A stretch of 59,219 bases of DNA from Bhargavaea beijingensis (lineage in GTDB: Bacteria; Bacillota; Bacilli; Bacillales_A; Planococcaceae), in NCBI RefSeq assembly GCF_900101985.1, contig NZ_FNAR01000014.1, forward strand, positions 1 to 59,219, written 5' to 3'. A model generated the notes under the pieces. That model made no database searches and was not told the DNA's origin. It saw nothing but the letters and a program-made list of their open reading frames with translations. Made by a program: the position numbers and the translations under genes. The number at the start of each line of letters is the position of its first letter. Within the stretch, counting starts at the first letter, position 1. Of this stretch, positions 8,699-16,744 are shown one piece after another.

Positions 8699-9924
8699 TT
8701 AGATAAACCCGCCTTCTCCATATATTTTTTCATTTCCATCCTGCCGACTTGCTGTGAATGGACTTCATCCGGACCGTCGGCAATCCTCAGGCTTCTCGCA
8801 CCCGCATACATCGCCGCAAGCGGAACGTCTTCACTTACTCCTGCTCCGCCGAATGCCTGGATGGCCCGGTCAATCACTTTGGCTGCCACGTTCGGCGCTA
8901 CGACTTTAATCATGGCGATTTCAGCCTTTGCCTCTTTGTTTCCGACCGTATCCATCAGATGTGCCGCTTTCAGTGTCAGGAGTCTTGCCTGCTCGATCTC
9001 TATGCGTGAGTCTGCAATCCATTGCAGGACGACTCCATGGTCGGAAAGCTTTCTTCCGAACGTCTCCCTCTCCGCTGCCCTCCGGCACATCAGCCCAAGC
9101 GCGCGTTCTGCGGCACCGATCAGCCGCATGCAATGATGGATTCTTCCGGGACCGAGTCTTCCCTGTGCGATAGCAAACCCTTTGCCCTCTCCCCAGATCA
9201 TGTTTTCCGCTGGAACCCTGACATCCCGGAAGGTGATTTCCGCGTGCCCATGCGGCGCGTCATCGTAACCGAACACCGGCAGCATCCGCTCGACGGTTAT
9301 GCCCTCAGCATCTGCCGGAACGAGAATCATCGACTGCTGCTCGTGTCGGGGGCCGTCCGGATTGCTTTTCCCCATGAAAATAAACACTTTGCATCTCGGA
9401 TCACCAGCACCGGATGTCCACCATTTCCTGCCGTTCAGTATGTAGTGATGTCCTTCACGGCGAATGCTGGACCGGATATTCGTCGCATCGCTTGACGCCA
9501 CATCAGGCTCAGTCATGGCAAATGCGGAACGAATCCGTCCTTCAAGAAGCGGGAGGAGCCATTTTTGCTTTTGTTCCTCCGACCCATACTTCGCAAGGAC
9601 TTCCATGTTTCCGGTGTCCGGCGCGTTGCAGTTGAATACTTCAGGGGCAATCGCAGACCGGCCCATGATTTCACAAAGAGGTGCATACTCAAAATTCGTT
9701 AGTCCTGCCCCGTACCGTTCATCGGGTAAAAACAGGTTCCATAGCCCCTGTTCCTTCGCCTCTCTTTTCAGTTCTTCGATGATCGGAGGAACAGCCGACC
9801 ACCTGTCCGTCCCGGCGTACAACTGCTCCCGGTAAACAGATTCACTCGGATAAATCCGTTCATTCATAAAAAGGGTCACTTGAGCCTGCAGTTCCTTCAC
9901 TTTTTCAGAAAATATAAACTCCAT
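8695..9924 (-). CDS. Acyl-CoA dehydrogenase (ACAD10/11-like)
   Basis: A flavoenzyme of 409 residues that introduces the alpha-beta double bond into acyl-CoA. It has the FAD/substrate signature [15 protein letters not shown] (about 137-151), the WWTSGAGD segment, and the C-terminal [15 protein letters not shown] stretch. It is the first gene of the minus-strand operon dehydrogenase-SDR-TetR-phosphotransferase. The association with the phosphotransferase-like gene suggests breakdown of hydroxylated or otherwise unusual acyl-CoAs that yield acetyl-CoA or propionyl-CoA. The start ATG at 9924 has a GGGGAGA ribosome binding site. A promoter with an embedded palindrome lies upstream. Confidence 0.92.
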   Translation of the reverse strand: MEFIFSEKVKELQAQVTLFMNERIYPSESVYREQLYAGTDRWSAVPPIIEELKREAKEQGLWNLFLPDERYGAGLTNFEYAPLCEIMGRSAIAPEVFNCNAPDTGNMEVLAKYGSEEQKQKWLLPLLEGRIRSAFAMTEPDVASSDATNIRSSIRREGHHYILNGRKWWTSGAGDPRCKVFIFMGKSNPDGPRHEQQSMILVPADAEGITVERMLPVFGYDDAPHGHAEITFRDVRVPAENMIWGEGKGFAIAQGRLGPGRIHHCMRLIGAAERALGLMCRRAAERETFGRKLSDHGVVLQWIADSRIEIEQARLLTLKAAHLMDTVGNKEAKAEIAMIKVVAPNVAAKVIDRAIQAFGGAGVSEDVPLAAMYAGARSLRIADGPDEVHSQQVGRMEMKKYMEKAGLSK

Positions 9925-9948
9925 TCAAAACACATCTCCCCATCATTA

Positions 9949-9964
9949 TACTAACCGGTTGGTA
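9949..9964 (-). promoter_or_regulatory. TetR-type operator in the acyl-CoA operon promoter
   Basis: TACTAACCGGTTGGTA is a 16-bp near-perfect palindrome (one mismatched pair) around a central CCGG, a typical TetR-family operator form. On the minus strand it overlaps the start of a TATAAT -10 element and covers most of the -35/-10 spacer, an ideal position for repression by the TetR protein encoded in the operon. Confidence 0.7.
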
Positions 9965-10119
9965 TGTTTAGAATATTACGACTTATCTTAATCGTCAATT
10001 CAATGATTCCGTTTTCCTCATGCAGGGAAAACAGAATGGAATCGGTACAAATTTCGGATTCGCCATTTCCCGTTCATAAAAATGGGAAGATTCACTCCCC
10101 TTGACTGCATGCATTCATG

Positions 10120-10125
10120 TATAAT
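10120..10125 (+). promoter_or_regulatory. Putative -10 element of acuABC
   Basis: TATAAT lies 34 bp before the acuA start. A TTGACT at 10101-10106 is only 13 bp away, too close for a normal -35, so the promoter may depend on an activator or the -35 is weak. Confidence 0.4.
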
Positions 10126-10158
10126 CTGGAATAGCCACTATAACGAGGCGGTGACAAT

Positions 10159-10791
10159 TTGGAACATGTGAAAACCTACTATTCCGAGGAACTGGCCCAT
10201 CCATCGGGTGACCTGGTCATCGAGGGGCCTGTCTCCCCTGAAACCTTGGAATCGCTTGAATTCCATGAGGACCTGGTTGCGTTCCGGCAACCGGAGCAGC
10301 AACACAGGGCAATCGTGGGCATCTCCCGATTGCCGGAGGGGCGGATTATCATCGCACGCCATGAAAACACGATTGTCGGGTATGTGACATTCCTTTATCC
10401 GGATCCGCTGGAGCGGTGGTCGGAAGGGAAAATGGACAACCTGATTGAACTCGGTGCCATTGAAGTGATTCCGGCCTTCAGAGGTGGTGGAGTCGGTAAG
10501 CAACTGCTTAAAGTTTCCATGATGGATGATCAGATGGAAGACTACATCGTCATTACAACCGAATACTACTGGCACTGGGATCTGAAAGGCACGAACCTGA
10601 ATGTTTGGGAGTATCGGAAAGTGATGGAGAAAATGATGAATGCCGGAGGGCTCACTTATTACGCGACGGATGATCCCGAAATCAGCTCGCACCCGGCTAA
10701 CTGCCTGATGGCCAGGATCGGAGGCCGTGTGGATCAGGAATCGGTCCAGAAATTCGATCAGCTCCGGTTCATGAACCGGTTCATGTACTGA
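10159..10791 (+). CDS. acuA: Protein acetyltransferase AcuA
   Basis: A GNAT-family protein lysine acetyltransferase that inactivates AcsA by acetylating its active-site lysine. Its 210 residues equal the B. subtilis AcuA length, and stretches such as GAIEVIPAFRGGGVGKQLLK (acetyl-CoA binding loop) and TTEYYWHWDLKG are characteristic. The start is a TTG at 10159 preceded by GAGGCGGTGA. It is the first gene of acuABC, 23 bp before acuB. Confidence 0.95.
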   Translation: MEHVKTYYSEELAHPSGDLVIEGPVSPETLESLEFHEDLVAFRQPEQQHRAIVGISRLPEGRIIIARHENTIVGYVTFLYPDPLERWSEGKMDNLIELGAIEVIPAFRGGGVGKQLLKVSMMDDQMEDYIVITTEYYWHWDLKGTNLNVWEYRKVMEKMMNAGGLTYYATDDPEISSHPANCLMARIGGRVDQESVQKFDQLRFMNRFMY

Positions 10792-10814
10792 CTCATTGAA
10801 GGGGGTTATCGGGG

Positions 10815-11462
10815 ATGATTCTTGAAGAAATCATGAATACGGAAGTCGTGACGCTAGGTCCCGGCCATACCATACGTGAAGCGCGTGAGCGGATGGAAGA
10901 CAAAAAGATCCGCCACCTGCCGATCGTGGATGATCAGGGGGAAATCATAGGCATTGTCTCGGACCGCGATCTCAAAGAAGCCATTCCGTCATCGCTGATC
11001 GGAAAGCAGGATCTGTCTGTCTATGACACCCCGCTTTCGGAAATTATGACGCAAGATCCGCTGGTCGGGCACCCGCTAGATTTTGTCGAAGAAGCGGCCG
11101 TGATCTTTTATGAACATGGCATCGGCTGCCTGCCCGTCGTCACGGCAGGAAAGGTGGTCGGCATCATCACGGAAACTGATCTTCTTTACCGCTATATCGA
11201 ACTGACCGGTGCCAGTAAGCCAGGTTCCCAGATTGAAGTCCGAGTACCGGATGTTGCGGGGGTCCTATTCGGTGTTTCCAAAGTTTTCTACGACCACAAC
11301 GCGAATGTATTGAGCGTGCTGGTCTACCCGGACAAAGAACGGCTGGATCACAAAATTCTCGTCATCCGGGTCAAAACGATGAATCCGCTCGAAATCATCG
11401 AAGAACTGCGCAAGGAAGGATATGACGTGCTATGGCCGAATCTCCCCGGAATGCAGCAATGA
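10815..11462 (+). CDS. acuB: CBS/ACT domain protein AcuB
   Basis: A protein of 215 residues with two CBS domains (about 1-130; for example RHLPIVDDQGEIIGIVSDRD and GCLPVVTAGKVVGIITETDL) followed by an ACT-like domain (about 138-210). CBS pairs bind adenine nucleotides, so AcuB is presumed to sense energy or small molecules for the AcsA acetylation switch, but its role is not proven. Its last codons overlap acuC as ATGA. Confidence 0.93.
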   Translation: MILEEIMNTEVVTLGPGHTIREARERMEDKKIRHLPIVDDQGEIIGIVSDRDLKEAIPSSLIGKQDLSVYDTPLSEIMTQDPLVGHPLDFVEEAAVIFYEHGIGCLPVVTAGKVVGIITETDLLYRYIELTGASKPGSQIEVRVPDVAGVLFGVSKVFYDHNANVLSVLVYPDKERLDHKILVIRVKTMNPLEIIEELRKEGYDVLWPNLPGMQQ

Positions 11463-12616
11463 AACGGGCAGCGTTCGTCTATTCCGAGGGGCAGCTCGAT
11501 TATAAATTCTCGGAGACGCATCCGTTCAATCAAAAACGGCTCGTGCTGACGACAGACCTTTTGCGCGCTATTGATGCCCTCCCCGACTCGGCCATTGTCC
11601 AACCGCGGGTGGCGACCGATGAGGAACTGGCGCTGATTCACGATGAACGATACATCGAAATCGTGAAAAAGGCCGGAAGCGGAGAAATCGATCAGGCCGT
11701 TGCCGAGAATTACGGAATCGGCACGGAAGACACGCCCATTTTTCCTGATATGCACGAAGCAAGCGCGCAGCTGGTCGGCGGCACGCTGACTGCCGTGGAT
11801 GAAGTGATGGAAGGACGTGCCTGTCGCGCGGTGAATCTTGGAGGCGGACTGCATCACGGGTTCCGCGGCAAAGCATCCGGATTTTGTGTGTACAATGACA
11901 GTTCAGTCGCCATCCGCTATATGCAGGAAAAATACGGAGCACGTGTCCTTTACATCGATACTGATGCCCACCATGGAGACGGCGTACAATGGAGCTTTTA
12001 CGATGACCCGGATGTATGCACCATGTCCATCCATGAAACGGGGCGCTATCTGTTCCCCGGCACCGGCTCGATCACCGAACGCGGTAGCGGCCAAGGCTAC
12101 GGCACTTCATTTAATTTTCCGGTGGACGCCTTTACCGAGGATGATTCATTCCTTGAGGTATACCGCACATCTGTGATGGAAATCGCGGAGTTTTTCAAAC
12201 CCGACGTGATCCTTACACAAAACGGTGCGGATGCCCATTACTTTGATCCGCTCACCCATCTGCATTCGACCATGAGAACCTACCGGGAAATTCCGAAAGT
12301 GGCCATGGAACTTGCGGACAAGTATTGCGACGGCAGGTGGATTGCCGTCGGAGGCGGAGGGTATGACATTTGGCGCGTCGTGCCGAGGGCCTGGTCGCTG
12401 ATCTGGCTCACCATGAGCGAGTCAGACATTCCGACGGGCCCGCTCCCGAAAAAGTGGCTGGAACAATACGGCCCGGAAGCGCCTGTACCGCTGATGCCCG
12501 AATGGGATGATCCGGATCCGCTGTATAAACCGATTCCGCGCAAAGCGGAAATCGAAGAGAAAAACCGGCTGATGATGGGGAAAGCCCTCCATATCATCCG
12601 GAGCGAAAAAAAATGA
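11459..12616 (+). CDS. acuC: Protein deacetylase AcuC
   Basis: A class I histone-deacetylase-type Zn enzyme that removes acetyl groups from AcsA and reactivates it. The 385-residue protein shows the active-site motifs GGLHHGF (tandem His), DTDAHHGDGVQ (Zn ligands Asp and His) and NGADAH (second Asp), plus a late GGGGYD. I place the start at the ATG at 11459, which overlaps the acuB stop (ATGA); an ATG at 11432 would overlap acuB by 31 bp and extend beyond the family N-terminus. The gene ends at a bidirectional terminator facing ccpA. The motPS genes that follow acuC in B. subtilis are absent. Confidence 0.94.
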   Translation: MKRAAFVYSEGQLDYKFSETHPFNQKRLVLTTDLLRAIDALPDSAIVQPRVATDEELALIHDERYIEIVKKAGSGEIDQAVAENYGIGTEDTPIFPDMHEASAQLVGGTLTAVDEVMEGRACRAVNLGGGLHHGFRGKASGFCVYNDSSVAIRYMQEKYGARVLYIDTDAHHGDGVQWSFYDDPDVCTMSIHETGRYLFPGTGSITERGSGQGYGTSFNFPVDAFTEDDSFLEVYRTSVMEIAEFFKPDVILTQNGADAHYFDPLTHLHSTMRTYREIPKVAMELADKYCDGRWIAVGGGGYDIWRVVPRAWSLIWLTMSESDIPTGPLPKKWLEQYGPEAPVPLMPEWDDPDPLYKPIPRKAEIEEKNRLMMGKALHIIRSEKK

Positions 12617-12649
12617 AAAGGAGTTGCCGGAATGCCGGCGACTCCTTTT
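12616..12649. terminator. Bidirectional terminator between acuC and ccpA
   Basis: AAAAGGAGT...ACTCCTTTT flank an inner GCCGG/CCGGC hairpin, giving T-rich ends on both strands. It serves converging acuC (+) and ccpA (-). Confidence 0.85.
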
Positions 12650-12652
12650 GGT

Positions 12653-13651
12653 TCAGTCATTGAATTTTGCTGATTCCCGCACTTCCATGCGATGCGGAAG
12701 GATAAAGGTCGGATCGCCGACTTCCTCATTGTTCATATACTTCGTCAGCAAGCGCATCGAAACGGCGCCGATGTCATAAAGCGGCAAGACTACCGAAGTG
12801 AGCCGCGGACGAACCATCCTTGAAAGCTTCGTGTTCTCGAAAGCCACCACTTCCACATCATCGGGCACACTTTGGCCGGCATCCATCACTCCATGGATGA
12901 CCCCGATCGCAAGCTCATCGCTTCCCGCAAATACCCCAGTCGGCCGCCGATCGGTCGCATGCCAGGCTTCAAGTGCGGCATCATACGAGTCTTCCACCTC
13001 AAAGACAAGCCCTTGGTCATACCCGACACCCGCATCCCGCAGGGCATCCTTGTACCCTTCCAGCAGGTGGTCACGGTTAATGGTCGTATCAAGCGGCCCG
13101 GTGACGAGCGCCACTTCCTTATGCCCGTTCTCAAGCAGATGTCCGACTGCCTCGCGTGCAGCGGATCGGTAATTGATATTGACGGACGGAATCACACCCT
13201 TCTCATCAACGGTTCCCGCCAAGACGACCGGTACCGTAGACCGGCTGATTTCTTCTCTGAGTCCAGGAGAGATCTGATCACTCATAAGGATAATCCCGTC
13301 CACCTGCTTGCCGAGCATCGTTTCGATCAGGCGGATTTCTTTGTCCTCATTCTCGTCGGAGTTCGACAGGATGATATTGTATTCATACATCGTGGCGATA
13401 TCACTGATCCCGCGGGCGAGTTCAGCGTAAAATCCTTTCGATATATCCGGGATGATCACGCCGACCGTGGTCGTCTTTTTGCTGGCCAGGCCTCTCGCCA
13501 CAGCATTCGGGCGGTAACCCAACTTCTCTATGGCTTCCTTTACCCGCTTCCGGGTGGCCGGCTTTACATTCGGGTTGCCGTTAACTACCCGGGATACGGT
13601 CGCCATTGAAACATTGGCTTCCCGTGCCACATCATAAATCGTCACTGTCAT
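12653..13651 (-). CDS. ccpA: Catabolite control protein A
   Basis: A LacI/GalR-family global regulator of carbon catabolite control. Bound to HPr(Ser-P) it recognises cre sites. The 332-residue protein begins MTVTIYDVAREANVSMATVS, a LacI-type helix-turn-helix with the hinge region PNAVARGLASKKT near 47-59. The effector domain (about 60-332) is complete. The start at 13651 has GGAGGG eight bases upstream; an ATG 27 bp further up lacks one. It follows aroA, as in B. subtilis, though a terminator-like hairpin lies between. Candidate cre sites in this window precede aroA, scoA, acsA and ytzE. Confidence 0.96.
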   Translation of the reverse strand: MTVTIYDVAREANVSMATVSRVVNGNPNVKPATRKRVKEAIEKLGYRPNAVARGLASKKTTTVGVIIPDISKGFYAELARGISDIATMYEYNIILSNSDENEDKEIRLIETMLGKQVDGIILMSDQISPGLREEISRSTVPVVLAGTVDEKGVIPSVNINYRSAAREAVGHLLENGHKEVALVTGPLDTTINRDHLLEGYKDALRDAGVGYDQGLVFEVEDSYDAALEAWHATDRRPTGVFAGSDELAIGVIHGVMDAGQSVPDDVEVVAFENTKLSRMVRPRLTSVVLPLYDIGAVSMRLLTKYMNNEEVGDPTFILPHRMEVRESAKFND

Positions 13652-13720
13652 GAAAAGATCCCTCCGATGAAAACACATCTTATTTCTTTCATTTTACGAC
13701 AGTTTCTCTTTAACTTAAAC

Positions 13721-13748
13721 GAAAAAGCCGGAACTTTTCGTTCCGGCT
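13721..13748 (-). terminator. Terminator or attenuator between aroA and ccpA
   Basis: On the minus strand AGCCGGAAC pairs with GTTCCGGCT around a 5-base loop and is followed by TTTTTCG. It should stop or reduce read-through from aroA into ccpA. A separate ccpA promoter in 13652-13720 was not identified with confidence. Confidence 0.75.
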
Positions 13749-13753
13749 CCCTT

Positions 13754-14839
13754 TTATGCCAGGATAGCATGGGTTTTCATGAATTTTTGAAGTTCGCTGT
13801 AGAATTCATCGAACTGCGCAAGGTTCATCTGCTGTGCAGAATCCGATAGTGCAACTGCCGGATCAGGGTGAACTTCTGCCATGACGCCATCCGCACCAAC
13901 TGCAATTGCAGCCTTGGCCGTCGGAAGCAGTAAATCGCGCCGGCCAGTGGAGTGGGTTACGTCGACAAATACCGGAAGATGCGTTTCCTGCTTGAGAATC
14001 GGAACAGCCGAGATATCGAGCGTGTTGCGTGTGGCTTTCTCATAGGTGCGGATGCCGCGCTCACACAGCATGATCTGATCGTTGCCCTGGGAAATGATGT
14101 ACTCTGCCGCATTGATGAATTCATCGATGGTTGCGGCGAGTCCCCGTTTGAGCAAGACAGGTTTGTTCACTTGGCCGGCTGCCTTCAGGAGTTCGAAGTT
14201 CTGCATGTTTCGGGCACCGATCTGGATGACATCCACGTAATCCAGTGCTTCCTCAAGATGACCCGGAGTCACGATTTCAGAAACGACCGCGAGCCCGTTT
14301 TCAACAGCAGCACGCTTCAGCATCTTCAGGCCTTCCAGCCCGAGTCCCTGGAAGTCGTAAGGCGACGTACGGGGCTTGTAAGCACCGCCTCGGATCAGTT
14401 TCTGCCCCTTGGCGGCAAGTGCAGCCGCTACGGTTGATACCTGCTCATAAGATTCGACGGCACACGGTCCGAAAATGAAGGTCGGCACGTCTTTGCCGAT
14501 GCGCGCCCCATTCACTTCAACGATCGTGTCTTCCTGCTTTTTCTTGCGGGAAACGAGCAGCGCTTTGCGGTGATCGTCTTCCTGAAGTTCCAATGCGGTC
14601 TTAAAGATTTCCTTGAAAATATGGTCAACAGTCGACTGCGGCACAGGACCGTTGTTGTTGTCTTTCAAAAGGTTCAACATATGGCGCTCACGGAGAGGGT
14701 CATAACGGTTGACACCTTGCTTTTCCTTAACTTTACCGATTTCCTGGACGACTTCTGCACGCTCGTTGATCAGGCGCAGGATTTCCAGGTTTAATTCGTC
14801 CACCTTGCCCCGAAGGCTTTCCAGATCATTCAGGCCCAT
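13754..14839 (-). CDS. aroA: Chorismate mutase / DAHP synthase AroA(G)
   Basis: Bifunctional first enzyme of aromatic amino-acid synthesis. It condenses PEP and erythrose-4-phosphate to DAHP, with an N-terminal chorismate mutase domain for feedback control by chorismate/prephenate. The 361-residue protein has the mutase helices (about 1-90; [20 protein letters not shown]) and the type I-beta DAHP synthase barrel (about 105-350; [31 protein letters not shown]). The start at 14839 follows GAGAGGGG. A good promoter and an upstream cre-like palindrome precede it. Confidence 0.95.
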   Translation of the reverse strand: MGLNDLESLRGKVDELNLEILRLINERAEVVQEIGKVKEKQGVNRYDPLRERHMLNLLKDNNNGPVPQSTVDHIFKEIFKTALELQEDDHRKALLVSRKKKQEDTIVEVNGARIGKDVPTFIFGPCAVESYEQVSTVAAALAAKGQKLIRGGAYKPRTSPYDFQGLGLEGLKMLKRAAVENGLAVVSEIVTPGHLEEALDYVDVIQIGARNMQNFELLKAAGQVNKPVLLKRGLAATIDEFINAAEYIISQGNDQIMLCERGIRTYEKATRNTLDISAVPILKQETHLPVFVDVTHSTGRRDLLLPTAKAAIAVGADGVMAEVHPDPAVALSDSAQQMNLAQFDEFYSELQKFMKTHAILA

Positions 14840-14907
14840 TCCCGTATCCCCTCTCTTATTGGATTAACTGTAGCGGCATCCCAATGCCTTTTACAGATAA
14901 TGAACCC

Positions 14908-14937
14908 ATTATAGTAGAGGATGCACGTTTTTGTCAC
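14908..14937 (-). promoter_or_regulatory. Promoter of aroA-ccpA
   Basis: On the minus strand a -35 GTGACA (14932-14937) and a perfect -10 TATAAT (14908-14913) are separated by 18 bp. Confidence 0.7.
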
Positions 14938-14969
14938 GTCTTATTTGCTGAATAATAATACTTTTCGGA

Positions 14970-14983
14970 TGTAAGCGATTACA
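14970..14983. promoter_or_regulatory. cre-like palindrome upstream of the aroA-ccpA promoter
   Basis: TGTAAGCGATTACA matches the cre consensus (TGWAARCGYTWNCW) at all but one position and is palindromic apart from its central pairs. It is centred about 75 bp upstream of the predicted transcription start. Sites upstream of the -35 are the arrangement seen for CcpA-activated promoters in B. subtilis (ackA, ilvB). Confidence 0.6.
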
Positions 14984-15000
14984 TCTTCAAGCATAGGAAA

Positions 15001-15021
15001 AGCCCGCCTTGGCGGACTTTT
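15001..15021 (-). terminator. Terminator of ytxGH
   Basis: GTCCGCC/GGCGGGC form a tight stem followed on the minus strand by TTTT. It lies just after the ytxH stop codon. Confidence 0.75.
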
Positions 15022-15024
15022 CTT

Positions 15025-15945
15025 TTAAGTGTTTTTGTTGTCTTTTTTGTCGTTCTCGATTTTCGAAATATGGTTCATGGCCATGACTTTGTTGTCACCG
15101 GCATTTTCTGAGTTGTCATAGCTGTATGGCGTATTGCCGCTGTGCTGGCCTTTTGTGCTCGGGTCATTTGGCGTATTGTTTGAAGTGATGTCAGGCTTCT
15201 TTTTATTGCCGGGTTTCTTGGTGCCATTTCCTGACTGATTGTTCTTGTCGGATTTCTTCACCATGTCTTTGGCTTCTTTTTCCTTTTCTTCTACAGCGGA
15301 CTTTAGCGCTTCCGCGGTGGAGTTGACTTTGTCCTGGCCGCTTTCGATGGCCGATTCCACTTTTTCGGCAACCGTGTCGATCAATTCGATCGGTTCTTCC
15401 CCTTCAGAGGAAACTGTGCCGTCATCCATCGGAGCGTTCTGGCCTTTCTTCGACTTCACCTTGTCCACGACCTTGCTTGTCTGGTCTTGGACCTTTTTGG
15501 TGAGGTCACCGGTTTTCTCCTTGACTGATCCTGTAAGATTGGAGGTTTTGTCTTTTGCGACGTTTGTCAATTCGATACCTTTTTCCTTAATGGTCTCTGC
15601 CTGGTTGCTCACATCGCTGCGCAGTTCCTTCCCTGTCTTCGGAGCCAGGAGAAGCGCTGCGCCTGCGCCGATCAGCGCACCGATCAGCGCGCCAGCGATA
15701 AATCCGCCGCTGCCGTCTGCTTTTTCATCCCCGTCTTGGTAGAAGGAATCACTGTAATTGTTGCGGTAGCTGTAATCGTACTGGTTCGGGCTGTACATGT
15801 CATAGGTTGCCGGCTTGCTGCCCGGATAATCAGTGGCATAGTCGGCAGTGACACCGGATGCGGCCGCCTGTTCCTGCGCTTCATAATAATCGCGGTTCAT
15901 GCCCGATTCATTGTAGTTCGGTTTCAGCTGTTTGTCTTTGCTCAT
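15025..15945 (-). CDS. ytxH: YtxH-family general stress protein (long form)
   Basis: A protein of 306 residues, about twice the length of B. subtilis YtxH. A Tyr/Asn/Asp-rich N-terminus (1-75) precedes the YtxH signature: a Gly/Ala-rich membrane segment GGFIAGALIGALIGAGAALL (about 80-100) followed by LAPKTGKELR. After it comes a long Lys/Glu coiled-coil stretch (about 105-235) with repeated KEKTGDLTKKV-type units, and an Asn/Lys/Pro-rich tail. It lies 52 bp downstream of ytxG in a likely sigma-B operon. YtxJ, the third gene of the operon in B. subtilis, is missing. Start: AAAGGAGGAAC before the ATG at 15945. Confidence 0.88.
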   Translation of the reverse strand: MSKDKQLKPNYNESGMNRDYYEAQEQAAASGVTADYATDYPGSKPATYDMYSPNQYDYSYRNNYSDSFYQDGDEKADGSGGFIAGALIGALIGAGAALLLAPKTGKELRSDVSNQAETIKEKGIELTNVAKDKTSNLTGSVKEKTGDLTKKVQDQTSKVVDKVKSKKGQNAPMDDGTVSSEGEEPIELIDTVAEKVESAIESGQDKVNSTAEALKSAVEEKEKEAKDMVKKSDKNNQSGNGTKKPGNKKKPDITSNNTPNDPSTKGQHSGNTPYSYDNSENAGDNKVMAMNHISKIENDKKDNKNT

Positions 15946-15997
15946 GTTTGTTCCTCCTTTAGATTAATGAATACTTTTTTGCATAGTTGCCTGTCTG

Positions 15998-16492
15998 TCA
16001 GTAATCGATTTTTTCAGGTTCGGGCAAACGCTTCTGGGCCTGTGCAGAATATCGGTTCCAGCCGTCCTTGTCCTTGCCTGTGCCCGTACGCTCTTTCCAT
16101 TTATCACGGATTTCCATGACGACATTGCTCCATTGAACGACCTGGGCAATCTTATCTTCGTTACGCTCCACTTCGGCCGCGACAGACGATGTGATCCTGC
16201 GTACGGAAGAGTTGAGGTTTCCGACAGATTCACCTACGCCCTGTACAGCCTGGACAACTGTGTTGAGCTTTTGGCTCTTATCCTGGATATCCTCCGCCAG
16301 CAGATTCGTCTTGTGGAGCAGCTCAGTTGATTCCTTAGTGAGCCCCTGAAGCTGGCCTTCGAGACCATCCACCGTAGATGCGACGTTATTCAGCGTCTTT
16401 TTCACGGAGTTGAGGGTCACGGCCAGGGCGATGCATAAAATCAGAAAAGCAACGGCCGCTACAATCGCCGCAATGTACAACAAATTTTCCAT
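15998..16492 (-). CDS. ytxG: YtxG (DUF948) membrane-anchored coiled-coil protein
   Basis: A protein of 164 residues with one N-terminal membrane helix (about 5-28) and a long amphipathic coiled coil (about 30-115) typical of DUF948/YtxG. Function unknown; in B. subtilis ytxG is a general stress gene controlled by sigma-B and sigma-H. The same control is supported here by the promoter at 16535-16560. It is the first gene of ytxG-ytxH. The ribosome binding site TAGGAGGAAATGTC is strong. Confidence 0.9.
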   Translation of the reverse strand: MENLLYIAAIVAAVAFLILCIALAVTLNSVKKTLNNVASTVDGLEGQLQGLTKESTELLHKTNLLAEDIQDKSQKLNTVVQAVQGVGESVGNLNSSVRRITSSVAAEVERNEDKIAQVVQWSNVVMEIRDKWKERTGTGKDKDGWNRYSAQAQKRLPEPEKIDY

Positions 16493-16534
16493 GACATTTC
16501 CTCCTATTCATGATGCCTGTTCCATACTAACGTT

Positions 16535-16560
16535 GTACCCCTGTCCTATTGGGAATAAAC
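16535..16560 (-). promoter_or_regulatory. Sigma-B-type promoter of ytxGH
   Basis: On the minus strand GTTTAT (-35) - 14 bp - GGGTAC (-10), against the sigma-B consensus GTTTAA-N12-15-GGGTAT. It lies about 40 bp before the ytxG start, and the orthologous operon is sigma-B dependent in B. subtilis. Confidence 0.75.
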
Positions 16561-16692
16561 GCTCCTTCCACCTATTCAACATCGATCACCGCGACTCCTT
16601 CCTAATCAAAGAATTTGCACGCCGGATTTATATAGGCGGAACTGTCCGAAACATTCACTTCCCGAAGCGGTTCCTGCAAAAACCGCAGACAT

Positions 16693-16726
16693 AAAAGCCA
16701 TCACTCCGCTTGATCGGAGTGATGGC
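16693..16726 (-). terminator. Terminator of murC
   Basis: GCCATCACTCCG and CGGAGTGATGGC form a perfect 12-bp stem with a 6-base loop, followed on the minus strand by TTTTAT. Confidence 0.9.
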
Positions 16727-16744
16727 GCAGAGGAGCAACTCTGT

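Noticed and set aside
10101-10125. TTGACT and TATAAT before acuA as a standard promoter
   Set aside because: The spacer is only 13 bp; only the -10 is reported.
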